Assembly: GCA_946886375.1 (NCBI GenBank)
Contig: CAMPIL010000062.1
Span: 1 to 12,965 of the forward strand
Length of the DNA stretch: 12,965 nucleotides
Origin: an uncultured Phycisphaerales bacterium
Lineage (GTDB): Bacteria; Planctomycetota; Phycisphaerae; Phycisphaerales; SM1A02
Reading direction: 5' to 3'
Below, one piece after another: positions 7,652-12,965 of the stretch. Position numbers and translations under genes: made by a program. The notes beneath the pieces were generated by a model that worked only from the letters and a program-made list of their open reading frames with translations, was not told the origin of the DNA and did not search any database. Numbering within the stretch: position 1 is the stretch's first letter; every line of letters begins with the position of its first letter.

Positions 7652-10209
7652 GTCTCGGCGTTTCGGGGCTGGTCTATACTGTGCCCGCCGTGACTCACGA
7701 AAACGACGCCACTGCCGATCGCCTTATCCCGCCGCGCCAATCGTACGTGGCCCACGAACCGCCGGGGACATCGATTGGACCGTACAAGGTCATCAACCTG
7801 CTGGGCGAAGGCGGGTTCGGCAGCGTGTACCTGGCCGAGCAAACCGCGCCGGTGCGCCGCCGCGTCGCGCTGAAACTCATCAAGCCCGGGATGGATTCGC
7901 GCTCTGTCGTGGCGCGGTTCGAGGCTGAGCGGCAGGCGCTGGCGCTGATGGATCACCCCTCGCTGGCGAAAGTGTTCGACGGCGGCGTCACGCCGCAAGG
8001 CCGGCCATACTTCGTGATGGAACTGGTGCGCGGCGAGCCGATCACGCGCTTCTGCGAACTGGAGCGCATCGACATCGAAGATCGCGTGCGGCTGATGATC
8101 CAGGTGTGCAGCGCGGTCCAGCACGCGCACATGAAAGGCGTTCTGCATCGCGATCTGAAACCATCGAACATTCTCGTGTCCACTGTTGACGGCACGCCGC
8201 TGCCGAAGGTGATCGACTTCGGCGTGGCGAAGGCGCTGCACCAGCGGTTGAGCGAGAGCACGGTGTATACCGAAATGGGGCAGATGATCGGCACGCCGGA
8301 GTACATGTCGCCCGAGCAGGCGCGTGGATCAGCCGATGTGGACACGCGTGCCGACATTTTCGCGCTGGGCGCGATCCTGTACGAGTTGCTCACGGGCGTG
8401 ACGCCCGTCGATCTTCGGGCACAGCGGTCTGAAGGATTCACGGCGTTGGAGCGCACGATTGAGCAGGTCCATCCGCCCGCGCCCAGTCAGCGGCTGAGCG
8501 ACTTGGCTCGTGCGGGTCAATCAGCGGCGATGCATGGGATCGATCCGCCCACCGCGATGAAGCGCGTGCGCGGCGAGTTGGATTGGATCGTGCTGAAATG
8601 CCTGGAGAAGGAGCGATCGCGCCGCTACGACTCGGCCGCCGCGCTCGCCGAAGACTTGGATCGCTATCTCAAGAACGAACCGGTGCTGGCCGGTCCGCCA
8701 AGCGCGGCGTACCGGGCCGCCAAGTTCGTGCGCAGGCATCGCATGGCGGTGACGGCGGGATCGCTGCTGCTGGTGACGCTGGTCGCAGGCGTGATCGGCA
8801 CGAGTTACGGCCTGGCCAAGGCGGTGCGCGAGGCGAAGCAGGCCCAGCAGGCCCGCGATGAGTCAGAAGCCGTGACAGAGTTTCTCACGCACATGATTGA
8901 ATCGGTTGATCCCGATGAGGCCGGCCGCGATGTCACGGTGCGACAGGTGCTGGATGATTCCTCCAAAGACCTGGAAACCGCGTTTGCCGACCGGCCGGTC
9001 GTGGAAGCGCGCCTGCGGCACGCGCTGGGAATTTCGTACTGGTCGCTGGGCCGGTTGGATGACGCAGAGAACCATTTGCCCGCGGTGGTGGAGATTCGCC
9101 GCAAGTCGCTTGGGGCGGAGCACAAGGACACGCTGCGTGCGCTGGCGAATCTTGGCGGCTTGCGCATGGAGCAGGGCCGTCACCGCGAGGCAGAAGAAAT
9201 CCTGCGCGAGGCCGTCGCCGGAATGAGCCGCACGTTTGGCGCAGACAACGCCTTCACGCTGGGCGCCATGAGCAATCTCGCGGTCCTATACGCGCGGCGA
9301 GGTGCGAACGATGAAGCGCTGGAAATGCATCGGCGGGTGTACGAAGGTCAGAACAAGGCGCGCGGCCCCAACCACCCGCACACGCTGGGCGCGCTGGTGA
9401 ACCTCGCGGATTTGCTCGCGGAAGTGGGCAAATTGGATCAAGCAGAGCCGCTGCTGCGAGAGGCGATTGCCGGTTGGGAGCGCGCGCAAGGCGCCGAGAA
9501 GACAGGCACGCTGATCGCGATGCACAGCCTGGCGATGCTGCAAATGAATCAAGGCAAACTGGATGAAGCCGAGCGCACGATGCGCCGCGTGGTGGAGGCT
9601 CGCACGCGCGTCATGGGCGAGAGTCACATCGAAACGCTTTCGGCGCTGGCGAATCTCGGACTGATTCTGCTGAGCAAGGGAACGGGCGCCGAGGCGGAGG
9701 CCGCGTACAGCGCAGCCTACCGGGGCATGCGAAGCGCGCTGGGAGACGGGCATCCCAACGTGCTGACGATCGTGAGTCAATTGGCGAGCATCTACGAATC
9801 TCAGGGCTGGCCGTCGAGTGCGCGCAAAACGCTGGAAGGCATCATTGAATCCGCGCGGGCGGCCGCGGCACGAGACGATGTGCCTGCCATGGAATTGAAC
9901 AATCTCGCCTGGACGGTGCTGCACGTCGAGCCGGCCGAGTTGCGTGACTTGGATGCGGCCCTGGCAATAGCCGCGCGCGCCTGCGAAATGGAACGTGCGG
10001 CGGGCGGCAGCAACCTGTGGATGTTCCTTGACACGCTCGCTTCGGCCCAGCACCTCAAGGGCCGTTCCGCCGAGGCATTGAACAGTCAGCGCGAAGCCCT
10101 GCGCCTGCTGCCGCCCAAGGGCGAGCAATTCCGAGGCGAAATGGAAGAGCGCATCCGTCTCTATGAGAAGGCGTCGACGGCCGCATCACTCAATACACCA
10201 AGAGAATGA
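7648..10209 (+). CDS. Transmembrane Ser/Thr protein kinase with TPR repeats
   Basis: An 853-aa kinase of the PknB-like (Hanks-type) family. The catalytic domain (about 45-340) has a complete motif set: glycine loop GEGGFGSV (53-60), Lys76 in VALKLIK, Glu94 of helix C, HRDLKPSN (167-174, an RD kinase), DFG (190-192) and SPE in place of APE (221-223). A single membrane helix (about 366-390) follows basic RRHR. Beyond it come a short coiled coil and about six TPR units (about 450-720) with spacings such as LGxxHPxTLxALxNLA, typical of TPR_10/TPR_12 and likely used for protein binding. The architecture is common in planctomycetes. The start is uncertain: GTG at 7648 overlaps the upstream frame, and GTGs at 7681 and 7690 are alternatives with the whole kinase domain intact. 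GAGGAA lies 14 bases before 7648, farther than usual. Its substrate is unknown. Confidence 0.92.
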   Translation: MSLGVSGLVYTVPAVTHENDATADRLIPPRQSYVAHEPPGTSIGPYKVINLLGEGGFGSVYLAEQTAPVRRRVALKLIKPGMDSRSVVARFEAERQALALMDHPSLAKVFDGGVTPQGRPYFVMELVRGEPITRFCELERIDIEDRVRLMIQVCSAVQHAHMKGVLHRDLKPSNILVSTVDGTPLPKVIDFGVAKALHQRLSESTVYTEMGQMIGTPEYMSPEQARGSADVDTRADIFALGAILYELLTGVTPVDLRAQRSEGFTALERTIEQVHPPAPSQRLSDLARAGQSAAMHGIDPPTAMKRVRGELDWIVLKCLEKERSRRYDSAAALAEDLDRYLKNEPVLAGPPSAAYRAAKFVRRHRMAVTAGSLLLVTLVAGVIGTSYGLAKAVREAKQAQQARDESEAVTEFLTHMIESVDPDEAGRDVTVRQVLDDSSKDLETAFADRPVVEARLRHALGISYWSLGRLDDAENHLPAVVEIRRKSLGAEHKDTLRALANLGGLRMEQGRHREAEEILREAVAGMSRTFGADNAFTLGAMSNLAVLYARRGANDEALEMHRRVYEGQNKARGPNHPHTLGALVNLADLLAEVGKLDQAEPLLREAIAGWERAQGAEKTGTLIAMHSLAMLQMNQGKLDEAERTMRRVVEARTRVMGESHIETLSALANLGLILLSKGTGAEAEAAYSAAYRGMRSALGDGHPNVLTIVSQLASIYESQGWPSSARKTLEGIIESARAAAARDDVPAMELNNLAWTVLHVEPAELRDLDAALAIAARACEMERAAGGSNLWMFLDTLASAQHLKGRSAEALNSQREALRLLPPKGEQFRGEMEERIRLYEKASTAASLNTPRE
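7675..7680 (+). promoter_or_regulatory. Possible -10 element near the kinase start
   Basis: TATACT is a good -10 hexamer, immediately before one possible GTG start (7681) and nine bases before another (7690). If used, the transcript would begin about 7687 and be essentially leaderless from 7690. No matching -35 was found 16-18 bases upstream, so this remains weak. Confidence 0.18.
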
Positions 10210-10255
10210 TGGCGCGCAACAGTTCAGGCGGCTCATCCTGATCGCCGCCTTCAGG

Positions 10256-10281
10256 AACACGCGCCCGGGGTGCGCGGCGTT
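10256..10281 (+). terminator. Possible terminator after the kinase-TPR gene
   Basis: CGCGC (10260-10264) pairs with GCGCG (10272-10276) around a 7-base loop. Outer AAC/GTT pairs extend the stem after a small bulge. The following TTATATTT is the only T-rich run in this gap. It starts about 47 bases after the kinase stop, a sensible place for an intrinsic terminator. Confidence 0.35.
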
Positions 10282-10315
10282 TATATTTGGACTGGCCTTG
10301 GGCGGGCTCAAGCGT

Positions 10316-10325
10316 CCGCATGCGG
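10316..10325. promoter_or_regulatory. 10-bp palindrome upstream of the HAMP gene
   Basis: CCGCATGCGG is a perfect palindrome about 147 bases before the ATG at 10472. It could be an operator for a dimeric regulator or simply part of the folded region. Three GGGAA motifs follow (10366, 10388 and 10404), two of them within identical copies of GGGAATAGG. No clear promoter was recognised. Confidence 0.2.
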
Positions 10326-10471
10326 TCTCCGGTTGATCAGCCGCCTGAACGAATCTCCAACAGATGGGAATAGGAACTTCGCCCAATGGGAACCCGCCTC
10401 ATAGGGAATAGGCTGCTGTGCGTGCTCTGCTGGAACTCTCCTCCGATCACCCCGCAAAACCAGGTCTCTCA

Positions 10472-12965
10472 ATGCATCTCATCGCCGAAGAAGCCGCCGT
10501 CGAGAAAGGCCATGCAAGCAACATTCAACTGACAGCGCTGTTGGAGGCGCTCGGGGCATTGCGAAACGGCAATGCGACGGTGCGACTGCCCATTGAATGG
10601 ACGGGCGTTGCTGGCCGCATCGCCGATGTGTTCAATGAAATAGCCGAGCGAAACGAGCGCATGACCGCGGAGTTGTCGCGGCTGAGCCGGGTGGTGGGCA
10701 AACAGGGACGCCTGAGCGAGCGCGGATCGCTGGGCGACGTGCGCGGGTTCTGGGGCGATTCGCTGCAATCCGTCAACGAACTCATTGACGATCTGGTTCA
10801 CCCCACCAGCGAAACAGCGCGCGTGATCGGCGCCGTCGCGCAGGGCGACTTGTCGCAGACCATGGCGCTGGAAATCGATGACCGTCCGCTCCAGGGCGAG
10901 TTTCTCCGCACCGCCAAGACCATCAACAAGATGGTGCAGCAACTCGGATCGTTTGCGGCCGAAGTCACGCGCGTGGCCCGCGAAGTGGGTACCGAAGGCA
11001 AACTCGGCGGACAGGCGAAAGTGAAGGGCGTGGCAGGCACGTGGAAGGACCTCACCGACTCGGTGAACTCCATGGCAGGCAACCTGACCGGCCAGGTGCG
11101 CAACATCGCCGACGTGACTACCGCTGTCGCCAAAGGCGACCTGTCCAAGAAGATCACCGTCGATGTGAAGGGCGAATTCCTTGAACTGAAAAACACGATC
11201 AACACGATGGTGGATCAACTTCGATCCTTCGCATCGGAAGTCACGCGCGTAGCGCGTGAAGTGGGAACCGAAGGCAAACTGGGCGGGCAGGCTGACGTGC
11301 AAGGCGTGGCAGGCACATGGAAGGACTTGACCGACAGCGTGAACCTGATGGCGGGCAATTTGACCGCGCAGGTGCGCAACATTGCGCAGGTGACCACCGC
11401 CGTGGCCAACGGCGACTTGTCCAAGAAAATCACCGTGGATGTGAAGGGCGAGATTCTGGAGCTGAAAGACACCATCAACACGATGGTGGACCAACTCAAC
11501 TCCTTCGCATCAGAAGTGACGCGCGTGGCGCGCGAAGTGGGTACGGAGGGCAAACTCGGCGGACAGGCGGAAGTGCGCGATGTGGCCGGCACGTGGAAGG
11601 ATTTGACCGACAGCGTGAATCTGATGGCGGGCAATCTCACCTCGCAGGTGCGCAACATCGCCGACGTGACCAAGGCGGTGGCGGCAGGCGACCTTTCGCG
11701 CAAGATCACCGTCGACGTGAAAGGCGAGATTCTGGAACTGAAGAACACCATCAACACGATGGTGGATCAACTTTCATCGTTCGCCTCGGAAGTGACGCGT
11801 GTGGCGCGTGAAGTGGGTACCGAAGGCAAACTGGGCGGCCAGGCTGATGTGCGTGGCGTGGCAGGCACGTGGAAGGACCTCACCGACTCGGTGAACTCCA
11901 TGGCAGGCAATCTCACCGCACAGGTGCGCAACATCGCGCAGGTGACCAAGGCTGTCGCAAAGGGCGACCTGTCCAAGAAGATCACGGTGGACGTGAAGGG
12001 CGAGATTCTGGAACTGAAGGCCACCATCAACACGATGGTGGATCAACTTTCATCCTTCGCATCGGAAGTGACGCGCGTGGCTCGTGAAGTGGGAACCGAA
12101 GGCAAACTGGGCGGCCAGGCCGACGTGCAAGGCGTGGCAGGAACGTGGAAGGACCTCACCGACTCGGTGAACTCCATGGCAGGCAATCTCACCGGCCAGG
12201 TGCGCAACATCGCCGACGTGACCACCGCAGTCGCCAACGGCGACCTTTCACGCAAGATCACGGTGGACGTGAAGGGCGAGATTCTGGAACTGAAGGACAC
12301 CATCAACACGATGGTGGATCAGTTGCGATCGTTCGCCGCCGAAGTGACGCGCGTGGCGCGCGAAGTGGGTACCGAAGGCAAACTTGGCGGACAGGCGGAA
12401 GTGCGCGATGTGGCCGGCACGTGGAAGGATTTGACCGACAGCGTGAATCTGATGGCGGGCAATCTCACCTCGCAGGTGCGCAACATCGCCGACGTGACCA
12501 AGGCAGTCGCCGCTGGCGACCTTTCGCGCAAGATCACCGTCGATGTGAAAGGCGAGATTCTGGAACTGAAGAACACCATCAATACGATGGTGGACCAACT
12601 TTCATCGTTCGCCTCGGAAGTGACGCGCGTGGCCCGTGAAGTGGGTACCGAAGGCAAACTGGGCGGCCAGGCTGATGTGCGTGGCGTGGCAGGCACGTGG
12701 AAGGACCTCACCGACTCGGTGAACTTCATGGCGTCCAACCTCACCGGTCAGGTGAGAAATATCGCCGACGTGACCAAGGCCGTGGCCGCAGGCGACTTGT
12801 CGCGCAAGATCACCGTCGATGTGAAAGGCGAGATTCTGGAACTTAAGAACACCGTCAACACGATGGTGGACCAACTTTCATCCTTCGCATCGGAAGTGAC
12901 GCGCGTGGCGCGTGAAGTGGGAACCGAAGGCAAACTGGGCGGCCAGGCCGACGTGCAAGGCGTGG
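10472..12965 (+). CDS. Poly-HAMP sensor protein, probable hybrid histidine kinase (3' truncated)
   Basis: The frame is open from the ATG to the right edge (831 codons seen). Residues 1-171 match the N-terminus of the Nik1/poly-HAMP group: a region with [21 protein letters not shown], then a first HAMP-like segment ([21 protein letters not shown] begins it). From Val172 there are seven full copies of a 92-residue unit plus the start of an eighth. Each copy carries [27 protein letters not shown]-x-QVRNIA and GDLS[KR]KITVDVKGE blocks, with HAMP helices joined without membrane segments, so the visible part is cytosolic. In relatives such arrays lead into GAF, HisKA, HATPase and receiver domains, which would lie beyond the window. 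The kinase assignment is therefore inferred. A GTG at 10418 is an alternative start; the ATG has a modest AGG seven bases upstream. It follows the kinase-TPR gene by 262 bases on the same strand. Confidence 0.9.
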   Translation, partial: MHLIAEEAAVEKGHASNIQLTALLEALGALRNGNATVRLPIEWTGVAGRIADVFNEIAERNERMTAELSRLSRVVGKQGRLSERGSLGDVRGFWGDSLQSVNELIDDLVHPTSETARVIGAVAQGDLSQTMALEIDDRPLQGEFLRTAKTINKMVQQLGSFAAEVTRVAREVGTEGKLGGQAKVKGVAGTWKDLTDSVNSMAGNLTGQVRNIADVTTAVAKGDLSKKITVDVKGEFLELKNTINTMVDQLRSFASEVTRVAREVGTEGKLGGQADVQGVAGTWKDLTDSVNLMAGNLTAQVRNIAQVTTAVANGDLSKKITVDVKGEILELKDTINTMVDQLNSFASEVTRVAREVGTEGKLGGQAEVRDVAGTWKDLTDSVNLMAGNLTSQVRNIADVTKAVAAGDLSRKITVDVKGEILELKNTINTMVDQLSSFASEVTRVAREVGTEGKLGGQADVRGVAGTWKDLTDSVNSMAGNLTAQVRNIAQVTKAVAKGDLSKKITVDVKGEILELKATINTMVDQLSSFASEVTRVAREVGTEGKLGGQADVQGVAGTWKDLTDSVNSMAGNLTGQVRNIADVTTAVANGDLSRKITVDVKGEILELKDTINTMVDQLRSFAAEVTRVAREVGTEGKLGGQAEVRDVAGTWKDLTDSVNLMAGNLTSQVRNIADVTKAVAAGDLSRKITVDVKGEILELKNTINTMVDQLSSFASEVTRVAREVGTEGKLGGQADVRGVAGTWKDLTDSVNFMASNLTGQVRNIADVTKAVAAGDLSRKITVDVKGEILELKNTVNTMVDQLSSFASEVTRVAREVGTEGKLGGQADVQGV
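10985..12965 (+). repeat. Tandem array of 276-bp HAMP-coding units
   Basis: Unit starts, taken at the conserved GTGGGNAC, are 10985, 11261, 11537, 11813, 12089, 12365, 12641 and 12917. The step is 276 bp (92 codons) every time, with no indel in any copy. The array continues past the window. The unit-defining residues after GGQA are KVKG, DVQG, EVRD, DVRG, DVQG, EVRD, DVRG and DVQG in order. Confidence 0.97.
11261..12916 (+). repeat. Two copies of an 828-bp higher-order repeat (three HAMP units each)
   Basis: Units 2-4 (11261-12088) and 5-7 (12089-12916) repeat the type order DVQG, EVRD, DVRG. Unit 8 starts a third round. Units 3 and 6 encode the same 92 residues. By my count they differ at about 12 of 276 bases, with an identical run of 119 bases (11558-11676 and 12386-12504). 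Units 4 and 7 are also nearly identical over their first 85 or so bases. Units 2 and 5 are more diverged. Confidence 0.8.

Larger units (their letters stand above)
10222..10350. repeat. 12-bp perfect inverted repeat, arms 105 bp apart
   Basis: The left arm GTTCAGGCGGCT (10222-10233) is the exact reverse complement of AGCCGCCTGAAC (10339-10350). The left arm can also pair locally: AGGCGGC (10226-10232) matches GCCGCCT (10244-10250) across an 11-base loop. The copies of TGATC followed by GCCGCCT at 10239-10250 and 10334-10346 form an imperfect direct repeat, so the two pairings exclude each other. This could be a structured RNA between the kinase and the HAMP gene; function unknown. Confidence 0.45.

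Noticed and set aside
7555..8241. 228-codon minus-strand frame over the start of the kinase-TPR gene
   Set aside because: It is antisense to the kinase catalytic domain, His/Arg-rich, and has no recognisable motif.
10368..10380. GAATAGGAACTTC is identical to one 13-bp arm of the yeast FRT recombination site
   Set aside because: An FRT site needs an inverted second arm eight bases away. The bases at 10347-10359 share only the first three positions with it. No recombinase gene is present, so this is treated as coincidence.
10469..12933. Long open frames on the minus strand and in the other plus frames across the HAMP region
   Set aside because: They repeat with the same 276-bp period as the HAMP units and are by-products of the GC-rich repeated coding sequence. 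The HAMP frame is unbroken and has recognisable domains.
10985..12965. Regular repeats considered as a CRISPR array or satellite DNA
   Set aside because: The units are contiguous 276-bp coding repeats without spacers, and they translate into HAMP domains.

Overview
This GC-rich window looks like an ordinary stretch of a Planctomycetota (planctomycete) chromosome. The evidence is family-level: a squalene-cyclase-like toroid protein of the type common in that phylum, a membrane Ser/Thr kinase fused to tetratricopeptide repeats, a secreted protein with Asp-box and HYR-like modules, and a giant poly-HAMP sensor. There is no rRNA, tRNA, transposase, integrase, phage gene or CRISPR array. I cannot name a genus.

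Layout, left to right. Positions 2-1285 (+) hold the 3' part of a prenyltransferase/squalene-oxidase-repeat protein that enters from the left edge. It converges on a soluble two-PAS histidine kinase (2986-1316, -). A divergent intergenic region (2987-3457) carries a good promoter candidate for a secreted 838-aa protein with five Asp-boxes, a cysteine cluster and about three HYR-like domains (3458-5974, +). That gene converges, across a GC-rich hairpin, on a membrane-anchored YaeI/YkuE-type metallophosphoesterase (7327-6161, -) in which two of the usual active-site motifs are altered. A second divergent gap (7328-7647) leads to the kinase-TPR protein (7648-10209, +). After a 262-base gap with unusual inverted repeats comes the first 831 codons of a poly-HAMP sensor protein (10472 to the right edge, +). 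Strands alternate almost gene by gene, so most genes are probably transcribed singly.

Functional theme: three of the six main genes are signal-transduction proteins (PAS histidine kinase, Ser/Thr kinase, poly-HAMP sensor), but no response regulator or sigma factor lies beside them, so they do not form an obvious pathway. I see no convincing new multi-gene system. The most notable structure is the HAMP array: units of exactly 276 bp, overlaid by a three-unit (828 bp) higher-order repeat that indicates recent internal duplication. Next are the substituted metallophosphoesterase active site and the competing inverted and direct repeats between the last two genes.
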